A program made the position numbers and the translations under genes. From assembly GCA_014656015.1 (NCBI GenBank), contig BNBP01000067.1, forward strand, positions 1 to 39,711: a stretch of DNA of 39,711 nucleotides. Reading direction: 5' to 3'. The DNA is from Streptomyces griseoaurantiacus (GTDB taxonomy: Bacteria > Actinomycetota > Actinomycetes > Streptomycetales > Streptomycetaceae). Below, piece by piece: positions 30,929-38,387 of this stretch. The notes beneath the pieces are model-generated. The model made no database searches. It saw only the letters and a list, made by a program, of their open reading frames with translations, and had not been told where the DNA came from. How positions within the stretch are numbered: the first letter of the stretch is position 1; every line of letters starts with the position of its first letter.

Positions 30929-31834
30929 GTGCTCCAGGGCATCCTGTTCTTCCCGGTCACCCCGTTCGGGGCCGACGGGTCGGTCGACGTCGCGAAACTT
31001 TCGGATCATCTCAAGACGGGGATCGAGGCCGGTCCCGGAGGGGTCTTCGTGGCCTGCGGCACCGGCGAGTTCCACGCCCTCGGCGTGGAGGAGTACGCCG
31101 AGGTGGTGCGCACCGCGGTGCGGATGGCGGACGGCCGGGTGCCCGTCTTCGCCGGCGCCGGCGGCGCCCTCCCCCTGGCCCGGCAGTACGCGCGGGCTGC
31201 CGAGGAGTCCGGCGCGGACGGTCTGCTGCTGATGCCCCCGTACCTGGTCGCGGGTCCGCCGGCCGGACTGGTCGCCTACGTCCGCGAGGTCGTGTCGGCC
31301 ACCTCCCTCGACGTGATCGTCTACCAGCGGGCCAATGCCCGCCTGGACGTGACTTCCGCCCTGGAGGTGGCCCGCATGCCGCGGGTCGTCGGCCTCAAGG
31401 ACGGCACCGGCGACCTCGACCTGCTCTCGCGGATCGTGACGGCGGTCCGGGCGGACCCCGCCACCGGCGGCCCCGCCTTCCAGTTCTTCAACGGCATGCC
31501 GACCGCCGAGGGCACCCAGCTCGCCTACCGAGGCATCGGCGTGGACCTGTACTCCTCGGCCGTCTTCTGCTTCGCCCCCGAGATCGCCCTCGCCTTCCAC
31601 CGGGCGGTCACGACCGGGGACGCGGACACGGTCCAGCGGCTGCTGGCCGGCTTCTACCATCCGCTGATCGCCCTGCGCGAGCGTGTGCCCGGCTACTCGG
31701 TGTCCCTGGTCAAGGCGGCCGTCCGGCTGCGCGGGCTGGACGTCGGCGGCGTACGGCCGCCCCTCGTCGACCCGGCCCCCGAGGACCTCGCCGAGCTGGA
31801 GCGGATCATCGCGCGCGGGGAGGACCCGCGATGA
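30929..31834 (+). CDS. 5-Dehydro-4-deoxyglucarate dehydratase family (DHDPS superfamily)
   Basis: The 301-residue product is a class I aldolase-fold enzyme resembling KDG dehydratase, which decarboxylates and dehydrates 5-dehydro-4-deoxyglucarate to 2-oxoglutarate semialdehyde. LQGILFFPVTPFGADGSVD is the family start. Lys157 in VVGLKDGTGD is the Schiff-base residue and Tyr132 in VIVYQRAN the proton relay; ACGTGEFHAL replaces the GTTGE loop of DapA, as is typical of KDG dehydratases. GTG 30929 has GATGAGG five bases upstream; ATG 30914 is possible. Its stop overlaps the next start (ATGA). The adjacent glucarate-type dehydratase supports the assignment. Confidence 0.88.
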   Translation: MLQGILFFPVTPFGADGSVDVAKLSDHLKTGIEAGPGGVFVACGTGEFHALGVEEYAEVVRTAVRMADGRVPVFAGAGGALPLARQYARAAEESGADGLLLMPPYLVAGPPAGLVAYVREVVSATSLDVIVYQRANARLDVTSALEVARMPRVVGLKDGTGDLDLLSRIVTAVRADPATGGPAFQFFNGMPTAEGTQLAYRGIGVDLYSSAVFCFAPEIALAFHRAVTTGDADTVQRLLAGFYHPLIALRERVPGYSVSLVKAAVRLRGLDVGGVRPPLVDPAPEDLAELERIIARGEDPR

Positions 31835-33105
31835 GCGAGGCACTGCGGATCACCCGCGTCGACATCACCCCCGTGGCGTTCAAGGACCCGGCCCTGCTCA
31901 ACGCCGTCGGCGTCCACGAGCCCTACGCGCTGCGCGCCGTCCTCGAGGTGCACACGGACCAGGGCCTGACCGGCCTGGGCGAGACCTACGCCGACGAGGG
32001 ACACCTGCGCCGGCTGCGCACGGCCGCCGACGCGCTGGTCGGCATGGACGTGCACGACCTCGGTCCGATGCGCCGGCGCGTCGCCGAGGTGCTCGGCGGT
32101 GACAGCGGCAGCGACGGCCACGGCCTCACCGGCATGATCACCACCAGCAGCACGGTCGACCGGGTCTTCTCCCCCTTCGAGGTGGCCTGCCTGGACATCC
32201 GGGGGCACGCCACCGGCCGCCCCGTCAGCGACCTGCTCGGCGGCGCCGTGCGCGACCGGGTGCCCTTCAGCGCCTACCTCTTCTACAAGTGGGCCGCTCA
32301 CCCCGGGCACGAGCCCGACGGCTGGGGTCCCGCGCTGGACCCGGAGGGCATCGTCGCGCAGGCCCGGCGCATGGTGACGGAGTACGGCTTCACGGCCATC
32401 AAGCTCAAGGGCGGCGTGTTCCGTCCCGAGCAGGAGGTGGAGGCGGTCCTCGCCCTGCGCGAGGCGTTCCCCGGACTGCCGCTGCGCCTGGACCCCAACG
32501 CCGCCTGGACGGTGGAGACCTCGCTGAGGGTGGCCCGGGACCTGGACGGCGTCCTGGAGTACCTGGAGGACCCGACGCCCGGCCAGGAGGGCATGGCACG
32601 GGTGGCCCGCGAGGCCTCGATGCCGCTGGCCACCAACATGTGCGTGGTCGCCTTCGACGAGCTGCCCGCCGCGGTGCGCGGCGAGGCCGTGCAGGTGGTG
32701 CTCTCCGACCACCACTACTGGGGCGGCCTGCAGCGCTCCAAGCTGCTCGCGGGAATCTGCGACACCTTCGGTCTCGGGCTGTCCATGCACTCCAACTCCC
32801 ATCTCGGCATCAGCCTCGCGGCCATGACGCACCTGGGGGCCGCCACCGAGAACCTCACCTACGCGTGCGACACCCACTGGCCGTGGAAGGACCCCGCGGA
32901 GGACGTGATCGCGCCCGGCGCGCTCGGCTTCCGCGACGGTTCCGTCGCCGTGCCCCGCGCCCCGGGCCTCGGCGTGGAGCTGGACCGCGACGCGCTGGCC
33001 GTGCTGCACGAGCAGTACCTGCGCTGCGGGCTGCGCAACCGCGACGACACCGGATACATGCGCCGGCTCGACCCGACGTACGAGAAGAAGTCGCCGCGCT
33101 GGTGA
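31831..33105 (+). CDS. Glucarate dehydratase family (enolase superfamily)
   Basis: The 424-residue product is an enolase-superfamily acid-sugar dehydratase of glucarate dehydratase type, abstracting the proton alpha to a carboxylate. Lys191/Lys193 in AIKLKGG, magnesium ligands beginning with Asp221 in LDPNAAW and Glu246 in YLEDP, and His320 in MHSNSHLGISLA fit the GlucD active site (K-x-K on one face, His on the other). NMCVVAFDEL and SDHHYWGG follow the family. ATG 31831 overlaps the preceding stop by four bases, implying coupled translation and shared function. Glucarate is the best guess, but related aldarates cannot be excluded. Confidence 0.88.
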   Translation: MSEALRITRVDITPVAFKDPALLNAVGVHEPYALRAVLEVHTDQGLTGLGETYADEGHLRRLRTAADALVGMDVHDLGPMRRRVAEVLGGDSGSDGHGLTGMITTSSTVDRVFSPFEVACLDIRGHATGRPVSDLLGGAVRDRVPFSAYLFYKWAAHPGHEPDGWGPALDPEGIVAQARRMVTEYGFTAIKLKGGVFRPEQEVEAVLALREAFPGLPLRLDPNAAWTVETSLRVARDLDGVLEYLEDPTPGQEGMARVAREASMPLATNMCVVAFDELPAAVRGEAVQVVLSDHHYWGGLQRSKLLAGICDTFGLGLSMHSNSHLGISLAAMTHLGAATENLTYACDTHWPWKDPAEDVIAPGALGFRDGSVAVPRAPGLGVELDRDALAVLHEQYLRCGLRNRDDTGYMRRLDPTYEKKSPRW

Positions 33106-33200
33106 CACCGGGCGGCAGCCGCCCTCAAGGACCCACCCCCCCCTCAGGCATTTCGCACCCTGCCCCTCTCCCCGCTCCCTCACGACAAGAAGGTCCTCTT

Positions 33201-34724
33201 ATGCATTGGCTGGACTGGGCCACCCTCGGCGCCTACTTCGTGGTGATGCTCCTCATCGGTGTGTGGTCGCACCGGCGCGTCAGCGACGTCTCCGACTACT
33301 TCACCGGCGGCGGCCGGATGCCCTGGTGGCTGACCGGCATCTCGCACCACATGTCCGGTTACAGCGCCGCCGTGTTCGTCGCCTACGCCGCGGTCGCCTA
33401 CAACTACGGCATCACCGTCTACGTCTGGGCCTTCCTGCCGCTCGCCCTCGGCACCGGCGTCGGCGCCTTCCTCTTCGCACCCCGCTGGAACCGGCTGCAG
33501 AAGCGCTTCAAGGTGGCCTCGCCGCTGGAGTACCTCAAGCGCCGCTACAACGTGCCCACCCAGCAGGCGCTGGCCTGGAGCGGTGCCGCGCTCAAGGTGT
33601 TCGACGTGGCCGCCAAGTGGGCCTCGGTGGCGGTGCTGCTGAAGGTCTTCACCGGTATGTCCATGACCAACGGCATCCTGCTGACCGGCATCATCACGCT
33701 GCTGTACTGCACGGTCGGCGGGTTGTGGGCCGACGCCCTCACCGAGTTCGGCCAGTTCATCATCCAGGGTGTGGCCGCGCTGTCCATGATGTGGGTGGTC
33801 CTCGACCGGCTCGGCGGCATCTCGGGGCTCGGCACCCTGTGGCACCGGCTGCCCGAGGGGCACACCGACCCGCTCGTCGGCCCCTACACGGCCGGCTTCC
33901 TCACCGCGTACGTCGTCGTGAAGCTCTTCGAGTACAACGGCGGCATGTGGAACCTGGCCCAGCGGTACATGGCCACCGACTCGCCCAGGTCCGCCCGGCG
34001 TTCGGCCGGTCTCTCGGCGGCGCTGTACCTGGTCTGGCCGGCGATCCTGCTGCTGCCCGCGGTGGCCGCGCCGGTGCTCATGCCGCACGTCGCCGACCCG
34101 CAGCAGACCTACGCGCTGATGGCGCAGTCCTACCTGCCGATGGGCCTGGTGGGTCTGACTCTGGCCGGCATGTTCTCGCACACCATGGCCATGGCCTCCT
34201 CCGACGCCAACGCCGTCTCCGCGGTGGTCACCCGGGACATCCTGCCCGCCCTCTTCCCGAGCTTCCGCAACGCGAGCGGCGAGCGCGGCCTGCTCGCGGG
34301 CCGGGTGTTCACGGTGGTCTTCATCGCCGGTTCCATGATCGTGGCCATCGAGGCCGACCACTTCGGCGGCGTCCTCGGCATCATCGTGGGCATGGTCGCG
34401 GCCGTCATGGGCCCGATCTCCATCCCGATGCTGCTCGGTCTGCTGCCCGCCTTCCGCCGCTGCGGACCGCGCGCGGCCCTCGCCTCCTGGGCACTCGGGC
34501 TCGGCGGGTACTTCTTCGTCAAGTACGGCCTGGACGGGGCCTCGCAGACCACGGTCGTCGTCACCCCCCTGGTGACCTCGCTCCTCGTCTACACGGTGCT
34601 CGGCCTGATCATGCCGGAGCCCAACGCCGAGGCGGACGCCGTCGTCGCCGCGGTCTCCGGTCCGGACGACGACCTCGCACCGAGCCCGGCCGTCGCACAG
34701 CAGCCGGTGGTGGAGCAGGCCTGA
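33201..34724 (+). CDS. Sodium:solute symporter (SSS family)
   Basis: The 507-residue product has about 13 membrane segments and SSS-family features: VSDYFTGGGRMPWWLTGIS after the first helix, SGYSAAVFVAYAAVAYNYGI, SPLEYLKRRYN, and GGLWADALTEFGQFIIQG, typical of sodium-coupled sugar or carboxylate importers. ATG 33201 has AAGAAGG seven bases upstream. It follows the dehydratase by 95 bp in the same direction and ends before a large nested hairpin. It probably imports the aldarate or related acid degraded by the two enzymes ahead of it. The C-terminal 30 residues are acidic, then Ala/Gln-rich. Confidence 0.9.
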   Translation: MHWLDWATLGAYFVVMLLIGVWSHRRVSDVSDYFTGGGRMPWWLTGISHHMSGYSAAVFVAYAAVAYNYGITVYVWAFLPLALGTGVGAFLFAPRWNRLQKRFKVASPLEYLKRRYNVPTQQALAWSGAALKVFDVAAKWASVAVLLKVFTGMSMTNGILLTGIITLLYCTVGGLWADALTEFGQFIIQGVAALSMMWVVLDRLGGISGLGTLWHRLPEGHTDPLVGPYTAGFLTAYVVVKLFEYNGGMWNLAQRYMATDSPRSARRSAGLSAALYLVWPAILLLPAVAAPVLMPHVADPQQTYALMAQSYLPMGLVGLTLAGMFSHTMAMASSDANAVSAVVTRDILPALFPSFRNASGERGLLAGRVFTVVFIAGSMIVAIEADHFGGVLGIIVGMVAAVMGPISIPMLLGLLPAFRRCGPRAALASWALGLGGYFFVKYGLDGASQTTVVVTPLVTSLLVYTVLGLIMPEPNAEADAVVAAVSGPDDDLAPSPAVAQQPVVEQA

Positions 34725-34758
34725 CACACGGTTCCGCCGAAGGCCGTAGTCCCTTCTG

Positions 34759-34835
34759 GGGCCGCGGGCGGTGCAACGGGGGGTACGCGGGAGTGAGACG
34801 CCCGCGTACCCGGTCCGGTGCGCCGCCCGCGGCCC
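34759..34835. terminator. Nested double hairpin between convergent operons
   Basis: An outer perfect 13-bp stem (34759-34771 with 34823-34835, GGGCCGCGGGCGG and complement) encloses an inner perfect 11-bp stem (34781-34791 with 34801-34811, GGGTACGCGGG and complement). Internal loops are 9 and 11 nt and the terminal loop is 9 nt. It lies 34 bp after the symporter stop. Confidence 0.8.
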
Positions 34836-34900
34836 GCTGCCCGTCGAGGGCGCGGTCACCGCGCGCGGGCCGGGCGGCCGAAGGGCGCGGGTGACGGTGG

Positions 34901-35404
34901 TCAGAGGGCGCAGGTGCGGGTGACGGTGTCGCCGCGCGCGAGGCGTTCCACCGTCACCCGCACCCGCGGCAGCGGGGTGCCGTCCGCGGTGCCCGCCGCG
35001 TCGGCGGCTGTGCACACCAGTTGGCGCAGCGCGCCGCGCGACTCCCAGCCCCCAAAGGCGCGCAGTCGCACGGTGCCGGTCCCCTCGGGGGCGCCGGCGG
35101 GGACGGGCGGCGGCCCGGTGTGGCCGACGAGACCGCGGGCGCGTTCGGCGGCGTCGGGTCCCTCGGCCAGGTCGCGCAGGGCGGTGCCGAGCGGGTCGGG
35201 GCCGCGGTAGGGGCGGGAGACGCGTTCGAGGCCCCGCGCGGAGTAGAAGAAGACGTGCACGGCGGCCGCGGGGCCGAAGGCACGCGCGGGCGGGCCCGCG
35301 GCGGGGGATCCGGCCGGTACGGGGGCGGTGTCCCCGATGCCGCACCCGGCCGGCCCGAGCAGCAGGAGGGGGAGAAGGAGCGGCAGTGCGCGGTGCCGGC
35401 TCAT
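34901..35404 (-). CDS. GerMN-type lipoprotein (AfsQ3/CseA-like)
   Basis: The 167-residue product has a lipoprotein signal: hydrophobic LPLLLPLLLLGPAG then Cys21 in CGIGDTAPV. The rest resembles a compact GerMN-like domain (VHVFFYSARGLERVSRPY, LRDLAEGPDAAERARGL, LRQLVCTAA, RVRVTVE). It is paralogous to the lipoprotein at 37726-38328: both have CG-x-GDT after the lipobox and QLVCTAA. ATG 35404 overlaps the kinase stop (ATGA), so it is translationally coupled to the kinase. In AfsQ and Cse systems the operon lipoprotein modulates the kinase at the membrane; the same role is inferred here. Confidence 0.8.
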   Translation of the reverse strand: MSRHRALPLLLPLLLLGPAGCGIGDTAPVPAGSPAAGPPARAFGPAAAVHVFFYSARGLERVSRPYRGPDPLGTALRDLAEGPDAAERARGLVGHTGPPPVPAGAPEGTGTVRLRAFGGWESRGALRQLVCTAADAAGTADGTPLPRVRVTVERLARGDTVTRTCAL

Positions 35405-36837
35405 GCGGGCTCGCGCGGCAGGGTGAGGGTGAACACCGCTCCTCCCTCGGGAGAGTTGGCGGCGGTGAGGGTGCCGCCGTGCAGCCGGGCGTTCTCGGCG
35501 GCGATGGCCAGGCCCAGGCCGCTGCCCTCGCTGCGGGTGCGGGCGGTGTCCCCCTTGGTGAAGCGGTCGAAGACGTGCGGGAGCATGTCCTCGGCGATGC
35601 CGGGCCCGTTGTCGTGCACGGTGAGGACGAGCCGTTCGGCCTCCGTGCGGGCCCGGATGCGTACCCGAGCCCCCGGTCCGCCGTGGCGCAGGGCGTTGCC
35701 GGTGAGGTTGGCCAGGACGACGTCGATGCGGCGCGGGTCGAGGCGGGCGCGCAGACCACCGGGCACGTCGACCGTGACCCGGTCCTGCCAGTGGCGCAAC
35801 GCGAGTGTCTTGTGCAGGAGTTCGCCGAGGTCGATCTCGTCGAGGTCGAGCCGGGCGGCGCCGGCGTCGAACCGTGAGATCTCCATCAGGTCCTCCACGA
35901 GGTGGGCGAGTTTGCGGGTCTCGTCGGCGACGAGGGTGATGGCCTCGGAGGTCTCGGGGCCGAGGTGGCCCGCCGCCGCGTCGTCGTCGAGGAGTCCGGT
36001 GACGGCGGTCATCGCGGCGAGCGGGGTGCGCAGTTCGTGGGAGACGTCGGCGGCGAACCGGCGCGCCCTGGCCTCCATGGCGCGCAGGGTGGCGGCGTCC
36101 TCCTGGAGGGTGGCGGCCATGGTGTTGAACGCGCCCCCGAGATCGGCGAGTTCGTCGTGCCCGGTGACCTCGATACGGGTGTCGAGGTCACCGGTGGCCA
36201 TGGACTCGGCGGCGGACCGCAGCCGTCGTACCGGGCGCAGCACCCGGCGGGCGGCGAGCAGCGCGGGGATCAGCGAGGCGAGCACGACGGGCAGTGCCCC
36301 GGCGCGGGCGGCGCGGACCAGGGAGGTGACGTCCTGTTCCTGGGCGGTGAGGGAGAAGGTCGCGTAGACGACGAGTCCGGAGGGCCGGCCGGGGTGGTCG
36401 GCGGGGACGACGGGCAGGGCCACGGCGAGCCGGGGCCGCCCGTCCCGGTGGTAGCGCTGCACCAGGGCGGTGGTGGCCCGGGCGGCGCGGTCCTCCAGTC
36501 CGGCGGGGAGGCCGGGTCCGGGGCCGCGCGCGGAGACGGGGGTGCCGTGGCGGTAGGCAGCGGCGACCCGCCAGTCGCGGGCCCCGCCGGCGCGGTCGAG
36601 TTGCAGGGCCAGGCCGCGCAGGTCCGCCTCGGTGGGGCGGGCGGGCAGATCGGGGGCGAGGGAGGCGACCTGGGCGCGCAGATCGCGCACCGCGTTGTCC
36701 TGGGCGCGCGCGAGGATCGCGGTGCGCGCCTGCTGGAAGGTGAGCGCGGCGGTGGTGAGCGCGCTGAGCGCGGCGACCAGGACGAAGGTGACGACGAGCC
36801 GGGTGCGCAGGCCGCTGGTGAGAAGGCGGCGCCGCAT
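35401..36837 (-). CDS. Two-component sensor histidine kinase (AfsQ2/CseC-like)
   Basis: The 478-residue membrane kinase has a first membrane helix at about residues 12-34 (LVVTFVLVAALSALTTAALT), an extracytoplasmic sensor region to about 180, and a second helix (ALPVVLASLIPALLAARRV). A HAMP domain follows, then the phosphoacceptor His in FAADVSHELRTPLAAM. The ATPase domain shows N box NLTGNALRHG, then DNGPGI and GSGLGLAI. ATG 36837 begins a typical basic N-terminus (MRRRLLTSGLRTRL). It lies 59 bp after the response regulator gene, with a tandem 15-bp repeat between, and overlaps the lipoprotein gene by four bases. Signal unknown; envelope stress is plausible from the operon type. Confidence 0.93.
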   Translation of the reverse strand: MRRRLLTSGLRTRLVVTFVLVAALSALTTAALTFQQARTAILARAQDNAVRDLRAQVASLAPDLPARPTEADLRGLALQLDRAGGARDWRVAAAYRHGTPVSARGPGPGLPAGLEDRAARATTALVQRYHRDGRPRLAVALPVVPADHPGRPSGLVVYATFSLTAQEQDVTSLVRAARAGALPVVLASLIPALLAARRVLRPVRRLRSAAESMATGDLDTRIEVTGHDELADLGGAFNTMAATLQEDAATLRAMEARARRFAADVSHELRTPLAAMTAVTGLLDDDAAAGHLGPETSEAITLVADETRKLAHLVEDLMEISRFDAGAARLDLDEIDLGELLHKTLALRHWQDRVTVDVPGGLRARLDPRRIDVVLANLTGNALRHGGPGARVRIRARTEAERLVLTVHDNGPGIAEDMLPHVFDRFTKGDTARTRSEGSGLGLAIAAENARLHGGTLTAANSPEGGAVFTLTLPREPA

Positions 36838-36854
36838 CGCGGGCCGCCCGGCCA

Positions 36855-36884
36855 CGGGTGACCCGGCCGCGGGTGACCCGGCCG
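36855..36884. repeat. 15-bp tandem duplication between regulator and kinase genes
   Basis: CGGGTGACCCGGCCG occurs twice in direct tandem (36855-36869 and 36870-36884) in the 59-bp gap. Each unit contains a GGGTGACCC near-palindrome, so the pair could also form a small hairpin. Confidence 0.75.
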
Positions 36885-36896
36885 CGGCCCGGCGCC

Positions 36897-37589
36897 TCAC
36901 AGCGGGCCGAACCGGTAGCCGAAGCCGCGCACGGTCTGGATGTGGCGGGGGTGACGGGGGTCCTCCTCGATCTTGGACCGCACCCGCATCACACACGCGT
37001 CCACCAGCCGCGCGTCGCCGTAGTAGCTGTGCTCCCACACCTGCTCCAGCAACTGCTGGCGGCTGAAGGTCCGTTCCGGCCACGCGGAGAGGAACAGCAG
37101 CAGCTTGAGCTCCGAGGGCGCGAGCGTCACCTCCGTGCCGCTCCGGCACACCCGCAGGGCGAGCCGGTCGATCTCCAGGTCCCCGTGCACGGTGGGCTCG
37201 GCGCCCGCCGCAGGGCCCGGCTGGGAGGGGGCGAGGCGGCGCATCACCGCGCGCATCCGCGCCTCGATCACCTCGTCGCTGGAGGGCTTGACGATGTAGT
37301 CGTCGGCGCCCGCCTCCAGGCCCACGACCACGTCGATGTCGTCGCCGCGGGCGGAGAGGACGACGACGGGCACCTGGCTGGTCTCCCGGATGCGCCGGCA
37401 CACCTCGAGACCGCTCATGCCGGGCAGCATGAGATCCAGCAGGACGAGATCCGGAGGGGAGGCGGCCAGCGCCTCCAGACCGTCCTCGCCGGTGGCGACC
37501 GCCTCGGTCTCGTGGCCGCGGCGCCGCAAACCCAGGGTGACCCCGCGCCGCACGGCCGGGTCGTCCTCGATGAGCAGGACTCGTGTCAT
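36897..37589 (-). CDS. OmpR-family response regulator (AfsQ1/CseB-like)
   Basis: The 230-residue product has a receiver domain (1-118): VLLIEDDPAV, phosphoacceptor Asp52 in LVLLDLMLPG, and the Lys of DDYIVKPSS. A winged helix follows (about 135-228: LAPSELKLLLFLSAWPERTF, SRQQLLEQVWEHSYYGDARL, IQTVRGFGYRFGPL). The stretch GDDIDVVVGLEAGADDY is characteristic of the AfsQ1/CseB group. ATG 37589 starts the receiver exactly; an in-frame upstream start runs through a low-complexity octamer array. It is third in a five-gene minus-strand set. Confidence 0.93.
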   Translation of the reverse strand: MTRVLLIEDDPAVRRGVTLGLRRRGHETEAVATGEDGLEALAASPPDLVLLDLMLPGMSGLEVCRRIRETSQVPVVVLSARGDDIDVVVGLEAGADDYIVKPSSDEVIEARMRAVMRRLAPSQPGPAAGAEPTVHGDLEIDRLALRVCRSGTEVTLAPSELKLLLFLSAWPERTFSRQQLLEQVWEHSYYGDARLVDACVMRVRSKIEEDPRHPRHIQTVRGFGYRFGPL

Positions 37590-37642
37590 GGGCCGCGCCT
37601 CTCCGTTCGCCTCGGCATCGTGCCGTCTTCGTGTCGTCCGTC

Positions 37643-37698
37643 GTGCCGTCGTGCCGTCGTGTGGTCGTACCGTCGTGTGGTCGCGTGGCAGTGCCGTC
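37643..37698. repeat. Seven-unit octamer tandem array upstream of the response regulator
   Basis: Contiguous 8-bp units based on GTGCCGTC (GTGCCGTC x2, GTGTGGTC, GTACCGTC, GTGTGGTC, GCGTGGCA, GTGCCGTC) fill much of the 136-bp gap between the lipoprotein stop and the response regulator start, where a promoter or leader would lie. Confidence 0.85.
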
Positions 37699-37725
37699 GT
37701 ACTCGCCCCGGGACCGGCGCGGTGG

Positions 37726-38328
37726 TCAGCCGGCGCCGTCCGCCGTCTCGACGGGAGCCGCCGCGCCGTTCTCGTCGCACCGGACGGACCAGGCCTCGCC
37801 GCTGATCCCCGACTCGTGGACACGCACGGTCACGTCCGCCGGTTCCCGTCCGCCCGGGACGCCCGGCGCGGCGGCGGCCGTGCACACCAGCTGGTTCACC
37901 GCCGCCCGGTCCAGCTCCGCGACCACCCACGGCAGGTTCAGGTCCACGGCTCCGGCCGAGGCCCGCGCGCGGACCACGTGCGCGCCCCGCGGTACGGCGG
38001 TGCGCAGCCCGCGCCCGCGCTCGGCACGGGTGGGGCCGTCCAGCAGGGCGTCGAGCGCGGCCTGCGGCCCGGCCGTCCCCTCCGGCGCCGGGCGGGTGAC
38101 GGGCCAACTGCCGTGCCGGGTGAGGAAGTACACCCGGAGCCGCCCCTCCCCGTCGGTCGTCCGCCGGCCCTTGGCGGGTGCGCCCGCCGCGAGCGGACCG
38201 GTGTCCCCGACACCGCATCCGGTGAGCAGGGCCACCGCCAGCAGCAGTCCGGCCGCGGCGCGCCCACGGGGGCCCGGCCGGTACCGCGCCCGTGGGCGCC
38301 CGTCCCCGAGTGTCCGCTCGCTCCGCAT
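37726..38328 (-). CDS. GerMN-type lipoprotein, paralogue of 34901-35404
   Basis: The 200-residue product has a long basic N-terminus, a hydrophobic core (AAAGLLLAVALLTG) and a lipobox Cys38 in LTGCGVGDT. The GerMN-like body includes LRVYFLTRHGSWPVTRP, LDALLDGPTRAERGRGLRTA, DLNLPWVVAELD and VNQLVCTAA, and ends with EAWSVRCDENG. It shares the CG-x-GDT start, the domain and QLVCTAA with the lipoprotein downstream of the kinase. ATG 38328 has GGGAG about eight bases upstream. It lies 59 bp after the acyltransferase. It probably acts at the outer face of the membrane with the sensor kinase. Confidence 0.8.
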   Translation of the reverse strand: MRSERTLGDGRPRARYRPGPRGRAAAGLLLAVALLTGCGVGDTGPLAAGAPAKGRRTTDGEGRLRVYFLTRHGSWPVTRPAPEGTAGPQAALDALLDGPTRAERGRGLRTAVPRGAHVVRARASAGAVDLNLPWVVAELDRAAVNQLVCTAAAAPGVPGGREPADVTVRVHESGISGEAWSVRCDENGAAAPVETADGAG

Positions 38329-38387
38329 CGCCGCGTCTCCCTCCCCGCATCCGTCCCTCGTGTCCCGGCCCCGTGTCCCGGGGGCGC

